DNA of 64,000 nucleotides, taken from positions 682,001-746,000 of the forward strand of contig CAWFLL010000004.1 in NCBI GenBank assembly GCA_963816785.1, written 5' to 3'. Every line of letters starts with the position of its first letter. Position 1 is the stretch's first letter. Made by a program: the position numbers and the translations under genes. This DNA comes from VRUE01 sp963816785 (GTDB taxonomy: Bacteria; Actinomycetota; Thermoleophilia; Solirubrobacterales; 70-9). Positions 36,970 through 46,432 of the stretch are shown here, piece by piece. The notes under the pieces were generated by a model that was not told where the DNA came from, did not search any database, and worked only from the letters and a program-made list of their open reading frames with translations.

Positions 36970-37001
36970 GGAGCGAAAAGCTAAGAAGTTTTGGGTATAA
37001 A
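36970..37001 (+). promoter_or_regulatory. AT-rich promoter for the RTX gene
   Basis: The 119 bp between 36939 and 37057 are unusually AT-rich for this genome. TATAAA at 36996-37001 is a good -10, about 55 bp before the RTX start; the A/T-rich run CGAAAAGCTAAGAAGTT lies upstream as candidate -35 region. AAGAAG and CTTCTT form a loose inverted repeat around the -10. Confidence 0.45.
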
Positions 37002-37057
37002 GTTGCCCTTCTTTTGGTGAATCGCCTACCAACTTCAACCGACTCGACGGGAGGACC

Positions 37058-37912
37058 ATGAGAGGCAAGCGGATAGCGACGACGTTCGCGATGGCCGCAC
37101 TGGCGTTCGCGGCCAGCGCGACGGTGGCCTATGCGGCGACGATCATCGGCGATGACACCGTCGAGACCCTGACCGGGACCCCGGGCAGCGACAACATCGA
37201 CGCCAAGGGCGGGGACGACACGGTCAATTCGCTCGGCGGCGACGACCTGGTCAACGGTGGCAGCGGCAACGACAGGGTCGACGCCAGCGACGGCAACAAC
37301 ACGGTTGATGGCGGCACAGGCGACGACACGATTTACGCGCTGAACGGCGACGACAGGATCAACGGCGGCGACGGCAGCGATGTCGTCAGCGCCGGTGACG
37401 GCAACAACACCGTCGAGGGCGGAACCGGCGACGACCAGGTTGAAACCGAGATCGGGTTTGACGCCCTGACCGGTGGGGACGGCAACGACGTGCTCGTCGC
37501 CGGGACGAACGGCGACGGGTTGATGGGACAGGCCGGCAACGACACCCTCCTCGGCCAGGAGGGCGACGACAAGATCTGGGGCGGGGAAGGTGACGACAAC
37601 CTCCGCGGAGCCGCCGACAACGACTTCCTCTGGGCCGGCGCCGGCGCCGACGTCCTGTTCGGCGGCCCGGGCAACGATCACCTCGTCGCGCTCGCCCAGG
37701 TCGACACCCAGCTTCCCGGCGGCGACGTCGTTCGCGCCGGCCGCGGCAACGATGTCGTGCGCGTCCGCGACGGCGACGGGGACCGGGTGCTGTGCGGGCC
37801 GGGCAAGGATGTCGTCTATGCCGACGACGAGGACAAGGTCAACCCGACCTGCGAGCTCGCCAAGCGGGACGCGCCGGTCCCGGGGGCCGACGCGAAGGAG
37901 ATCAGCCACTAG
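37058..37912 (+). CDS. Exported RTX (hemolysin-type calcium-binding repeat) protein
   Basis: Secreted, strongly acidic 284-residue protein. Signal peptide residues 1-26 (MAALAFAASATVAYA), then about 18 Gly-Asp-rich nonapeptides of the GGxGxDxhx type (GGSGNDRVD, GGTGDDTIY, GGEGDDNLR and others) that fold into a calcium-binding beta-roll, then a short C-terminal tail. It has an SD GGGAGG and a clear AT-rich promoter. RTX proteins without enzyme domains are often surface-layer or matrix components; nothing here indicates toxicity. Confidence 0.9.
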   Translation: MRGKRIATTFAMAALAFAASATVAYAATIIGDDTVETLTGTPGSDNIDAKGGDDTVNSLGGDDLVNGGSGNDRVDASDGNNTVDGGTGDDTIYALNGDDRINGGDGSDVVSAGDGNNTVEGGTGDDQVETEIGFDALTGGDGNDVLVAGTNGDGLMGQAGNDTLLGQEGDDKIWGGEGDDNLRGAADNDFLWAGAGADVLFGGPGNDHLVALAQVDTQLPGGDVVRAGRGNDVVRVRDGDGDRVLCGPGKDVVYADDEDKVNPTCELAKRDAPVPGADAKEISH

Positions 37913-37958
37913 GGAGCCGGGGGAACGGCGGGGTTCAGCCTGATCCCCTGTCCTACCC

Positions 37959-38918
37959 CTACAGCGAGTACGGGGGCGAATAGCCGCCAGCTCGCCGCCG
38001 TTCCCACCAGCCCCAGGCCGCCATCACGGCGCCGGCATAGAGCCAGCCGAGCAGCACATCGAAGAAGTAGTGCTCGCCGGTCGCCATCAGCGTCAGCCCC
38101 ATCGCCAGCGGATAGAGGGCGAGCAGCGGCCGCAGGCTCGGGCGGATGCGACTCCAGAGGAACATCGCCACCAGCGCGACGAATGCGACATGGAGCGAGG
38201 GCACGGCGGCGACCAGGTTGACGCTGCCCTGGCCTTTGGAGAAGACCCCTGCGGTGCCGACGCCGAGCACCTGCCAGCCCTCCGCGGTCGTGCGCTGGAC
38301 CCCTTCAAGCAGGCCCATGTCCGCCGCCATCCAGGGCGGCGCCGCCGGGAACAGGATGTAGGTGGCGAGGCCGGCGAGGGCAAGCGTCACGAGGCGCTTC
38401 GCAAAGCCCAGGAACGCGAGCCTGTCGCGCGCCCAGAGAACGCCGGCGACCGCGAAGGGGACGATGAAGTAGGAGGTGTAGACGAGCGTGAAGCCGATGT
38501 CCCACCCGCTCACCACCCCGGGCTGGTGCAGGTGGGCCTGGAGCCATTCGGTCGGCGTCTCACCGAGGAAGACGAACCGGTCGAAGTCGATCATCGGGTG
38601 CACGTGGGCCCCGATCCCGATCGAGTCCGCCGCCCCTCGGGTGAAGTCGTAGGCAAAGAGGACCGCGACGATCGGCAGCCAGTCGAGGGCCAGCTGCAGG
38701 ATCTGCCGCGGGTGGCGGCCGAGCGAGACGCAGACGAGCGCGCCGCAGACCCAGGCGATGACGAGCTCCCGCTGGACCGGGATCCCGTAGTTCGCGCTCC
38801 ACACCACCAGCGCCACGAAGTAGAGGCCGAGCGCGCAGCGCCGGACCAGCGCCCAGTGCGGGAAGCGAAAGCCGGCTACCTGCTCGACGCTGACCTCTGC
38901 GAAGTCGGTGGTGCTCAC
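37959..38918 (-). CDS. PAP2/inositolphosphotransferase-like membrane enzyme
   Basis: 319-residue multi-pass protein of the PAP2-like AUR1/inositol phosphorylceramide synthase group. The active-site motifs are AAVPSLHVAFVALVA (the PSxH block) and TGEHYFFDVLLGW (the final His-x3-Asp). Six hydrophobic stretches occupy the rest. Actinobacterial homologues transfer phospho-inositol or remove phosphate from lipid carriers; substrate not determined. Not clearly linked to a neighbour. Confidence 0.83.
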   Translation of the reverse strand: MSTTDFAEVSVEQVAGFRFPHWALVRRCALGLYFVALVVWSANYGIPVQRELVIAWVCGALVCVSLGRHPRQILQLALDWLPIVAVLFAYDFTRGAADSIGIGAHVHPMIDFDRFVFLGETPTEWLQAHLHQPGVVSGWDIGFTLVYTSYFIVPFAVAGVLWARDRLAFLGFAKRLVTLALAGLATYILFPAAPPWMAADMGLLEGVQRTTAEGWQVLGVGTAGVFSKGQGSVNLVAAVPSLHVAFVALVAMFLWSRIRPSLRPLLALYPLAMGLTLMATGEHYFFDVLLGWLYAGAVMAAWGWWERRRAGGYSPPYSL

Positions 38919-38985
38919 ATGTGAAACTTATGTGAACGCCTGCCCCAGAGCGAGCAGGATCCTTCCCGAGTCGAGGACGATTACC

Positions 38986-39720
38986 TCAGCCCCGCAGCTC
39001 GGTGATCAGCAGCGGAAACCGGCAGCCGTCGCCGGTGAAGGCGATCCTCGCCTCGATCAGCGTCAGCCTGTCGCCGGCTGCGATCGTCATCCGCAGAAGC
39101 GCCTCGCCCGAGGCGACCACCGGCCCGGAGACCGGTAGCGTCGCCGAGTCGCCGTTCGCCACAGCCGCGTGGTTCTCGGTGGTGGGGGGCGGGAATTCCT
39201 CCTGGATCTTGTCCGTCCAGACGTCGGCGGGGCCGCCACTGGTGTTCGTGAACTCGAACTCCGAGCCGACCGATGCCGGATTCCTGCATTCCAGGGTGAG
39301 GCTGCCGCCGACGTCGAGGCCTACCGGCGGTGAGGGCAAGTCTCCCACCGGATCGAAGCCGAGCACGGCGTGGGTGCGCCCGGCGCCGCGCAGAAACGCG
39401 GAGGAGTCGAGGCCATCGAGCAGGTCGGAGTTCGGGACCGCGCCAAGAGTCGCCTCGGCGATATTCGCCCCGGTCACGGTGTCCGTCCCGATCCTGCTGC
39501 CGGTGACGGCGCCGGGAGCGACCTTGGCGGTCTTGACCGACTTCTTCGCGAGGTCGCTCGCCTTCACGGCCCCGGGGGCGATGTTCCGAGACTTGACGTC
39601 GTTGCGGCCCAGGCCTGCGGCGTAGGCGCCCCCGGTCCCCAGCGCCACCACCAGCGCCAGCGTCGCCGCCACGTTTGCGTAGCTCGCCCGGGGCCGCCTC
39701 GGTCGTCCTCGCCTGCCCAT
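38986..39720 (-). CDS. Exported repeat protein with SRNIAPGAV-type N-terminal helix repeats
   Basis: 244-residue secreted protein. A basic N-terminus (MGRRGRPRRPRASYANVAAT) precedes a membrane/signal helix (LALVVALGTGGAYAAG), then a repeat block (DVKSRNIAPGAVKASDLA, KKSVKTAKVAPGAV) typical of exported actinobacterial proteins, then a beta-rich C-terminus with single Cys at CRNPAS and CRFPL. ATG at 39720 is used although the open frame extends upstream into the previous gene. Function unknown. Confidence 0.72.
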   Translation of the reverse strand: MGRRGRPRRPRASYANVAATLALVVALGTGGAYAAGLGRNDVKSRNIAPGAVKASDLAKKSVKTAKVAPGAVTGSRIGTDTVTGANIAEATLGAVPNSDLLDGLDSSAFLRGAGRTHAVLGFDPVGDLPSPPVGLDVGGSLTLECRNPASVGSEFEFTNTSGGPADVWTDKIQEEFPPPTTENHAAVANGDSATLPVSGPVVASGEALLRMTIAAGDRLTLIEARIAFTGDGCRFPLLITELRG

Positions 39721-39728
39721 CACTCGGC

Positions 39729-40567
39729 TCAGCAGGGCTGGAAGGTCACGGTCAGTTTCAGGGGCCCTGCGGCCCCACGTTTCGCCTTCACCTTGAGCTC
39801 GTAGGAGGCTCCCAACTCCGGCACCAGACGCGAGGCCGGCACCTTCGGCGACCAGACGGTTCCCCCGCACGACCTTTTGCCACATCTGACCTTCGCCTTC
39901 GTCATTGAAGCCCAGGTCGAGCGACGCGGCCATTTTTTTCACCCCGCGCACCTTGGTCGAAGCCCGCAGTGTGAAGTCCCCCGGCGCGCAGCCCGCGGGA
40001 AGGCCCCTGAGCTTGATCTTCTTCGAGCCGCTCAGGGTCGGCGGGCGTGCTCGCGGTGATCCTGTCGGCCGCCTCGTTGTTCGAGTTGTTGTCGTCCTGG
40101 AAGCCCCCTGAGTAGGCGTTCGGAAGCAGGGACGCGAAGTGGTTCATCGACTCGTTGACCTGGACCACGGCCGTGAGCTGGGCGCTGGCCCCACTCACGA
40201 GCGCTCCCAGTTCGCAGGTGAAGTGGTAGTAGTAATAGCCGTAGGCAGGACCCGATGTCTCGACGCATGTGCCCTGCGAAGTCGAGACGGATTTGTATGG
40301 GTTGTTGGCGCCCTGGGCGCGCCCGCGCAGCGAGGAGACGCTGAGGAAGACGGCTTCATAAGCCTCCGTCCCCAGGTTCGAGACGGTGATCTTGAAGGTG
40401 ACCGTATCTCCGGCGTTCACCAACGTCGCCGAGGGCGCCTGGGTTACCGCGAGCTCGTTGCTGGCGTCGGCGGCCGCTGGGAGCGCCAGCGCGGCGATTG
40501 CGCCCCCGAGAATCACGACGATTCTAATCCTGGCGAGGATCTGGGCCTTCCGGTTCCGGCTCTGCAC
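39729..40567 (-). CDS. Exported DUF11-type repeat protein (frameshifted)
   Basis: About 278 residues. Signal peptide in ILARIRIVVILGGAIAALALP, followed by a DUF11-like domain (APSATLVNAGDTVTFKITVS, then NLGTEAYEAV) and a Tyr-rich loop (GPAYGYYYYHFTCEL). Slips near 40045 and 39905 move the C-terminal part into other frames; the true end reads LKLTVTFQPC and stops at 39729. The next gene starts 9 bp later, same strand. Probably a surface or wall protein. Confidence 0.7.
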
Positions 40568-40630
40568 TCATCTCACAGCTCGCATCGACTCTACCCCCAT
40601 CGGCCGGAATTCTGAAAACAGCAGGCGAAT

Positions 40631-41083
40631 TCAGGTCGTCGCCGAGTCGGCTCCGAGCACTGCGGAGATCTCGCCGATCGCCGTCCGCTCAGCGTCGCTC
40701 TCCGGCTGGTCCTGCTCCTCCTTGGCGCCCGCGACGCGCTCCGCGAGGCCGAGGGTGAAGCGCCTGTAGTCCTCGAGCTCCTCCGCGGATGCCTTCCCCT
40801 CGAGCAGCGATACCGCGTCGCGGATGATGCCAAGATAGTGCTCTTTCAGCTCCTCGACCGAGCCCGCACGGGCCCGATCCACCTTCGGCTTCGATTGAGC
40901 GATCTCGTCCAGAAGGCCCGAGGCCCCGGCGCTGGCCCGCGCCTCCGAATAGGCCTTGGCCAGCGAGAAGGACTCGCGGAATGTGCCACCCCGCTCCGCC
41001 ATCGAGACGATCAGGCCGGCACTCGTCGGCCCCTCCAGAATCGTCTCCCACTCCTGCTCGGTGAAATCCGCCTTTCCGGTCAT
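40631..41083 (-). CDS. Conserved hypothetical soluble protein
   Basis: 150 residues, helical and acidic (EQEWETILEGPTSAGLIVSM, AAELEDYRRFTLGLAERVAG-like end). Resembles unnamed actinobacterial proteins of similar length; no catalytic motif seen. Stands alone with 60 bp to the DUF11 gene upstream... downstream on the same strand. Likely cytoplasmic. Confidence 0.65.
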   Translation of the reverse strand: MTGKADFTEQEWETILEGPTSAGLIVSMAERGGTFRESFSLAKAYSEARASAGASGLLDEIAQSKPKVDRARAGSVEELKEHYLGIIRDAVSLLEGKASAEELEDYRRFTLGLAERVAGAKEEQDQPESDAERTAIGEISAVLGADSATT

Positions 41084-41313
41084 GGGCGGCTACTACCCGG
41101 CGACGACCTCTCGTAAGCAGGCGAGGGCAGGTGCCGGGTCACCGATGGCCTGATGGTCCACGACGCCGGTCCGCCACTGGCGGCGAGCCACGGCGGCTGA
41201 AGCGGTCGGCGCGAGCCCATGCGCCGCGTCTGGTCACACCTCCGCTCTCAGGGAATCGCTCGGTGCCGGGCGACGGTGGCGACACCGCCGGCTACCCCAC
41301 TGAGGACAGCAGC

Positions 41314-41502
41314 ATGAACGTCAATCTCCCCACCGAGCGCGTCAACGAGCAGAAGTCCGACACCGCCCACATGATCGGGATCACCGACACGCTTGCAGCC
41401 GGCCCGCACACGCTATCCGTGCGCCACGGCAAGAACGTCAACTTCGCCGGCAGCATCAGCGAGCCCAACCCCGTGATCGGCGCGGTACTGCTGGGCGGCT
41501 AG
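41314..41502 (+). CDS. Short ORF, probably C-terminal fragment of an exported protein
   Basis: 62 residues from ATG at 41314 (VNEQKSDTAHMIGITDTL, AAGPHTLSVRHGKNVNFAG), with TGAGGA upstream as a possible ribosome-binding site. The sequence looks like the last beta-strands of a larger beta-sandwich protein; no complete domain precedes it in frame. Could be a relic or a genuine short gene. Confidence 0.3.
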   Translation: MNVNLPTERVNEQKSDTAHMIGITDTLAAGPHTLSVRHGKNVNFAGSISEPNPVIGAVLLGG

Positions 41503-41503
41503 C

Positions 41504-41863
41504 TCAGAATCTCCACCGCACTCGCCTATCGGCCAGCTTCGCCACATAGACGTCAGATGATGGGCGCAGGTCACCGGTCACCTTCCAGCGGTGCCAGGTG
41601 AAGCGACGCACCCCGCTGGGCGGCGGCGTCAGCCCCAGTGCCTTCAGGTGAGCCAGCCGGGCAACTCGGCGGGCGATGCGACACGAGACCCCGGTCGCGC
41701 GGATCTGACTGAGGTTCACTCCCTCATATCGGGTGCCTGGATACGGGTTCACCACGGGCTTGCAGGACTTCGTGGACGCGGCCTCCCCACTCGCTCCACC
41801 CAGGCTGCCCGCGGCGCACAGGAGCAGGGTCAAGACCGACAACTTCCTGGGGTCGATCGACAT
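41504..41863 (-). CDS. Small exported protein
   Basis: 119 residues with a signal peptide (LSVLTLLLCAAGSLGGASG) and two Cys in the mature part (KSCKPVVNPYPGTRYEGVNL, GVSCRIARRVARL). The layout CKPVxNPYPGTRYEGxNLxxIRATGVSC is shared by short exported actinobacterial proteins of unknown role. It ends 1 bp from the stop of the short ORF on the other strand. Confidence 0.65.
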   Translation of the reverse strand: MSIDPRKLSVLTLLLCAAGSLGGASGEAASTKSCKPVVNPYPGTRYEGVNLSQIRATGVSCRIARRVARLAHLKALGLTPPPSGVRRFTWHRWKVTGDLRPSSDVYVAKLADRRVRWRF

Positions 41864-41882
41864 CAACTCAGTCTACGAGGGG

Positions 41883-42842
41883 TCAGGGCGCCAGATCCCG
41901 AACCAGATCGGCCGCCGGCCTGACCTCGGTGATGCGTGCCACCGTCTCGCCCGCATAGAGCGCCCCGGCATCCAACAGCGTTTCGGGCCCGTCGTCGGTC
42001 GGGCCGGCAGGGGAGAGCAGCCGGCTGCCCGGGCGCTGGGCGCGGATCATTCGGCCCAGAAGCCCCTCGGGCATGTAGCGGGCACCGGGTGCGAGCAGGC
42101 GATTGATCAGCCGGTTCAGCTGGGCCCCGCGCGGGCCGTCCTCCAGCCACCGCTCGGTCGCCGCGTTCGCCACCACCCGGTGGGGCGCCGGCCAGCCCGC
42201 GCCGAACAGCTCGGTGAGGATCGTCTCCTCGGCCTCGAGAAGCCGCTGCCGGTATCCGGGGTGGGCGCGGCTCTCCTCCGACAGCAGGAAGCGGGTGCCC
42301 GCCACCGCGGCGCTCGCCCCTGCCTCGAGCGCCTTGCGCACGTCCCTCTGCTCGGCGATCCCACCGGCAAGCAGCAGCGGGTAGTCGGTCGGCAGCGCGC
42401 TCCTGACCCGTTGAAGGAGCTCGACGGCGGGGAGGGATCCCCGCACGTGGCCGCCCGCCTCGACTCCCTGGACGATGACGCCGTCGGCGCCCGCCGCATT
42501 GGCCGCTCGAGCCTCGGCCACCGAGCCGCACTGGTGTATCCAGACGCCGGGGGTGCGTCGCCGGGGCCTGCCCCAGAAGGTGACGACCGCGTCGGCGTCT
42601 GCCGCCGCGGCGAACCAGTCACGGCGGGCGAAGGGCAGCAGCAGGTTGACCGCGAGCGGCCGCGAGGTCAGCGCTCGCGCCGCCCCCAGCTCGCGGCGGA
42701 TCGACTCGGCGCCGTTGACGGCGATCGTCCCCAGCCCGCCGGCCTCAGAGACCGCCGCCGCGAGCTCATGGCGACTGAGCCCGCCGCCCATTCCCGCTTG
42801 GACGACGGGCGTTTCGACCCCGAGGCGCTCGAGCAGCGACAC
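41883..42842 (-). CDS. Nitronate monooxygenase (2-nitropropane dioxygenase family)
   Basis: FMN-dependent TIM-barrel enzyme of 319 residues. N-terminal PVVQAGMGGGLSRHELAAAV, the phosphate-binding QGVEAGGHVRG with the active-site His, and LLLAGGIAEQRDVRKALEAGAS are class I NMO motifs. It would oxidise nitronates or related compounds; members also act as enoyl reductase-like proteins. Followed by the small exported protein on the same strand. Confidence 0.87.
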   Translation of the reverse strand: MSLLERLGVETPVVQAGMGGGLSRHELAAAVSEAGGLGTIAVNGAESIRRELGAARALTSRPLAVNLLLPFARRDWFAAAADADAVVTFWGRPRRRTPGVWIHQCGSVAEARAANAAGADGVIVQGVEAGGHVRGSLPAVELLQRVRSALPTDYPLLLAGGIAEQRDVRKALEAGASAAVAGTRFLLSEESRAHPGYRQRLLEAEETILTELFGAGWPAPHRVVANAATERWLEDGPRGAQLNRLINRLLAPGARYMPEGLLGRMIRAQRPGSRLLSPAGPTDDGPETLLDAGALYAGETVARITEVRPAADLVRDLAP

Positions 42843-43033
42843 GCCCGGAGTCTAGGTCGGCCTGCTCAGAGCCTGACGTCGAGCCCCGGTGGGCCCGAGT
42901 AGGTGAGCAGGTTGGATGGTGATGCGGCGTGGGGCCCCTTCGAAGCCTTGGCCACTAGCGCATTCTCACACAGGCTGCGCGCTCCAGAGCGGTTTCGCTG
43001 GTCATCCCCGGACGCCCGTGGTAGAACGGTCGA

Positions 43034-44761
43034 GTGCGCTCGAGCGTTCGAGCCGCGCTGATCGCGGCGGTGGTGTTGACCCTGGCGTTGCCCGGGGCCT
43101 CACGGGCGGCGATCACGGTCGCGAACACCAACGACGAAGGCCTCGGCTCGCTGCGGCAGGCGATCGACGACGCGAACCCGGGCGAATCGATCATCGTCCC
43201 CGCCGGGACCTACACGCTGAGCAGCGGCGGGCTCTCGATCAGCAAGAGCCTGACGATCTCGGGTCACGGCGCCGGCGACACGATCGTCCGCACTCCGGTC
43301 CCGGGCGGCGTGTTGAGCGTCAGCGGCGCCGGCAGCGTGGTGACGATCAGCGGGATCACGATCCGCGACGGAAATGGGGTTCCCAGGGGCGCCGGAGTGT
43401 CCAACCAGGACGCGACTCTGACGCTGCGCGAAGTGGTGGTCACCGACAACGTCGCCAGCGCCGACGGGGAACCCGGCAAATTCGGCGGCATAGCCAGCGG
43501 CGGCGGAATCTACAACCAGTCCGGAGCGCTTCACCTCGTCAACAGCGTGGTGAGGGCCAACAGGGCGAGCGCGGTCGGCGGGAGCGGGAAATTCGGGGGC
43601 ATCACCGAGGGCGGCGGAGTGGCGAGCCTCGGGGCCATCACGATCGAGGGCTCGACGATCGCCGGGAACACAGCCGACTCCCGCGGCGGCCAGGGCCCTT
43701 CCAACGCCGAACAGTTCGGGGGCATCGCCCTCGGTGGCGGCCTCTACGCCGACCTGAACGGTGTGGCGAGGGTAAGCGCCACGACGATCTCGGGAAATAT
43801 CGCCGATTCCTCGGAGGGGCCGGGTGGCTTCGCAGGGATCCCTGAGGGCGGAGGCATATTCATGCTCTCCGTCGCGAACTCGACCGACGCCTCCCTGACC
43901 GGCCTGACGATCGCCGCCAACGAAGCGCGGGGCCTGGGTGACCTCGGGGTGATCCAGGGCGGCGGAATCTATTTCGACGGCGGCGCGGACTCGACGCTGG
44001 CCGTGAACAGCACAACGCTGGCCGGCAACACTGTCGACCAGGACAACGGCCTCGGCGGAAACCTCCTCTGGAAAGGCACCAACATCCCGACGTTCCGCAA
44101 CACGATCATCGGCGGCGGGATCGGCCCGGCAGGGGCCGAGAACTGTTCGGCGAAAGCCGCGTCGCTGGGATTCAACCTCGAGAGCAGCAATCAGTGCGGG
44201 TTCGGCGCTGCCGGCGATCTGGTCAACACCGATCCGCAGCTGGGACCTCTACAGGACAACGGTGGCCGAACGGCGACGATGGCGCTCGCCGCGACAAGCC
44301 CAGCCGTCGATCGCGGCTCGGCCTCCGGCCTAGCGATCGATCAGCGCGGCGTGCAGCGGCCGATCGATTTTCCCCAGATCCCAAACTCGAGTGCGCCGGG
44401 AGCCGACGGCTCCGACATCGGCTCATTCGAGCTGCAGCCATCCAACGACTTCTCCCTGGGCAAACTGCAGAGGAACAGGAAACGGGGGACGGCGATCCTG
44501 ACCGTCAACCTCCCGTTGCCGGACAGCGGCACGCTGACGCTGTTCGGGAAGGGCCTCAAATCCAAATCCAAGCCCGTCGCCGACACCGGGATCGTCAAGC
44601 TGGCGGTGGTCGGCAGGGGGAAGGTGAAGAAAGCCCTGCGGCGGCGCGGGAAACGCAAAGTCCAGATCAATGTCACCTACTCCCCGACCGGCAACACTGC
44701 GGTGACCAGGTCGCGCAAGGTGAAGCTGGTCCGCAAGCTGAAGAGGTCCAAGCGGCGCTAA
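43034..44761 (+). CDS. Exported right-handed beta-helix protein
   Basis: 575-residue secreted protein starting with GTG. Signal peptide (ALIAAVVLTLALPGASRA), then GLGSLRQAIDDANPGESIIVPAGTY, the CSLREAI-type start of parallel beta-helices, then many coils with KFGGI/GGGI repeats (GKFGGIASGGGIYNQ, GKFGGITEGGGVAS, EQFGGIALGGGLYA). The C-terminal 100 residues are a basic beta-domain (RNRKRGTAILTVNLPLPDSG) seen in other exported proteins here. Related to polymorphic or pectate-lyase-like proteins without a visible catalytic site. Confidence 0.82.
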   Translation: MRSSVRAALIAAVVLTLALPGASRAAITVANTNDEGLGSLRQAIDDANPGESIIVPAGTYTLSSGGLSISKSLTISGHGAGDTIVRTPVPGGVLSVSGAGSVVTISGITIRDGNGVPRGAGVSNQDATLTLREVVVTDNVASADGEPGKFGGIASGGGIYNQSGALHLVNSVVRANRASAVGGSGKFGGITEGGGVASLGAITIEGSTIAGNTADSRGGQGPSNAEQFGGIALGGGLYADLNGVARVSATTISGNIADSSEGPGGFAGIPEGGGIFMLSVANSTDASLTGLTIAANEARGLGDLGVIQGGGIYFDGGADSTLAVNSTTLAGNTVDQDNGLGGNLLWKGTNIPTFRNTIIGGGIGPAGAENCSAKAASLGFNLESSNQCGFGAAGDLVNTDPQLGPLQDNGGRTATMALAATSPAVDRGSASGLAIDQRGVQRPIDFPQIPNSSAPGADGSDIGSFELQPSNDFSLGKLQRNRKRGTAILTVNLPLPDSGTLTLFGKGLKSKSKPVADTGIVKLAVVGRGKVKKALRRRGKRKVQINVTYSPTGNTAVTRSRKVKLVRKLKRSKRR

Positions 44762-44780
44762 TTAGGCCAGTTGTCCCGCA

Positions 44781-46430
44781 ATGACCCGCGGCATGCGGCA
44801 GCTTCGCGCCTCCCTCGGGTCGATGGTTGCCGTGTTCGGAAATCCCGAGCTGGCCCGGCTGATCATCGGTTGGTCCGGGATGACCCTGGCGACCTGGGCC
44901 TTCGCAATCGCCCTCGGTGTCTACGCCTTCGGGCAGGGCGGGGCGACGGCGGTCGGCATCGCCGCCCTCGTCCGTCTCCTGCCGGGAGCGCTGGCATCGC
45001 CGTTCGCCGGCCTGCTCGGCGATAGGCACTCGCGACGGCGGCTGCTGATCCTGAGCACTGCCCTGGGCGGGCTCGCGATCGCCCTCGCCGCGGCCGCCAT
45101 CGTCGTCGGCGCCCCGAGTTGGGTCATCTATCTGTTCGCCGGCATGTTTGCGGTCGCGTCGACGGCGTACGTGCCCGCCGAGGGCGCGCTCCTGCCGCTC
45201 GCCGCGCGCACCCCCCAGGAGCTGTCTGCGGCCAACGTCGCACACAGTCAGATGGACAACCTGGGCTTCCTGCTGGCATCGCTTGCCGCCGGAGCGCTTC
45301 TCGCCCTGACCAGCGTCCAGGCCACCTTCGCCGCCGCGGCTGTGGCCGCGATGATCACCGCCGCGATCCTCGCCACCCTCGGCAGGGACAGGCGGCCCTC
45401 CTACGACGACGATGGGGTGGCCTCGGGGGTGCTCCGGCAGACCGCGGTTGGGCTGAGGGAGCTGATGGCAGACCCCAGGCTGCGGCTGGTGGGCGTCACC
45501 CTCAGCGCCCTCGTCCTGATCGAGGGCGCGGCCGACGTGATGATCGTCGTCGTCGCCCTCGACCTTCTCGGCCTCGGCGAGGGCAGCGTCGGCTGGATCA
45601 GCACCGGCTGGGCGGTGGGGGCGCTGCTGGCCGGGGTCGGCCTGGGGGTGCTCGTCGAACGGGGGAACCTCGCGGGGGGGCTGGCGCTCGGCTGCATCCT
45701 CGTCGGCGGGGCCTTCGCATTGCCGGCCGTCTGGCCAGTGGTGCTCGCCGCCTATCTCTCCTACTCCCTGATCGGCTTCGGCTACACCTTCGTCGAGGTT
45801 GCCGCCAGGACGCTGCTCCAGCGCCTCGGCTCGGATGAGACGCTCGCCCGCGTGATCGCGTTCCTGGAGACGAGCAGGCTGGCCGCGATGGCGCTGGGCG
45901 CGATACTCGCCCCGGCCCTGGTCGCCCTGATCGGGGTGCGAGGCGCATTGCTGGCGCTGGGAGCGCTGCTGCCGCTGCTGGCGCTGTTCCGCTGGCGGGC
46001 GCTGCGCAGCTTCGAGATCGGCGCCCCGGTCTCGGCACGAAACTTCAACCTCCTCCGGGGAAGCTCGATCTTCACCCCGCTGCCCGTCGACACCCTCGAG
46101 TGGCTCTGCCGTTCCCTGGTCGAGGTAGATGCCCGGCCCGGGCAGGAGGTGATCACCGAGGGCGACCACGGCGATCGCTTCTACCTGATCGACGAGGGGG
46201 AGGTGGAGGTGATCGAGGACGGCGTCTTCAAGCGCAACCAGGCCTCGGGCGACTGCTTCGGGGAGATCGCCCTGCTTCGCGATGTTCCGCGCACCGCCAC
46301 CGTCCGCGCCACCGCCGAGACGCGACTACTGGCCCTCGACCGCGAGCATTTCATCGCGGCGGTGACCGGACACCAACGAAGTCGGCAGAGCGCCGAGGCC
46401 GTGGCCTCCGGGTGGCTCGCCCGGTCCTAG
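44781..46430 (+). CDS. MFS transporter with C-terminal cyclic-nucleotide-binding domain
   Basis: 549-residue fusion. Residues 1-400 are a 12-helix major facilitator (LVRLLPGALASPFAGLLGDR contains the loop 2-3 motif); residues about 415-540 are a CAP_ED domain (GDRFYLIDEGEVEVIEDG, GDCFGEIALLRDVPRTATV with the phosphate-binding cassette). The cytoplasmic domain should gate or regulate transport on binding cyclic AMP or a related nucleotide. This is the intact paralogue of the broken gene at 25828-27516, which sits next to an adenylate cyclase. Confidence 0.9.
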   Translation: MTRGMRQLRASLGSMVAVFGNPELARLIIGWSGMTLATWAFAIALGVYAFGQGGATAVGIAALVRLLPGALASPFAGLLGDRHSRRRLLILSTALGGLAIALAAAAIVVGAPSWVIYLFAGMFAVASTAYVPAEGALLPLAARTPQELSAANVAHSQMDNLGFLLASLAAGALLALTSVQATFAAAAVAAMITAAILATLGRDRRPSYDDDGVASGVLRQTAVGLRELMADPRLRLVGVTLSALVLIEGAADVMIVVVALDLLGLGEGSVGWISTGWAVGALLAGVGLGVLVERGNLAGGLALGCILVGGAFALPAVWPVVLAAYLSYSLIGFGYTFVEVAARTLLQRLGSDETLARVIAFLETSRLAAMALGAILAPALVALIGVRGALLALGALLPLLALFRWRALRSFEIGAPVSARNFNLLRGSSIFTPLPVDTLEWLCRSLVEVDARPGQEVITEGDHGDRFYLIDEGEVEVIEDGVFKRNQASGDCFGEIALLRDVPRTATVRATAETRLLALDREHFIAAVTGHQRSRQSAEAVASGWLARS

Positions 46431-46432
46431 CC

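Noticed and set aside
37130..37760. Tandem repeats considered as a CRISPR or DNA satellite
   Set aside because: Repeats are in-frame RTX nonapeptide codons inside a clear coding gene.
44673..46169. 498-residue minus-strand frame
   Set aside because: Antisense of the MFS-cNMP gene; low-complexity composition without motifs.
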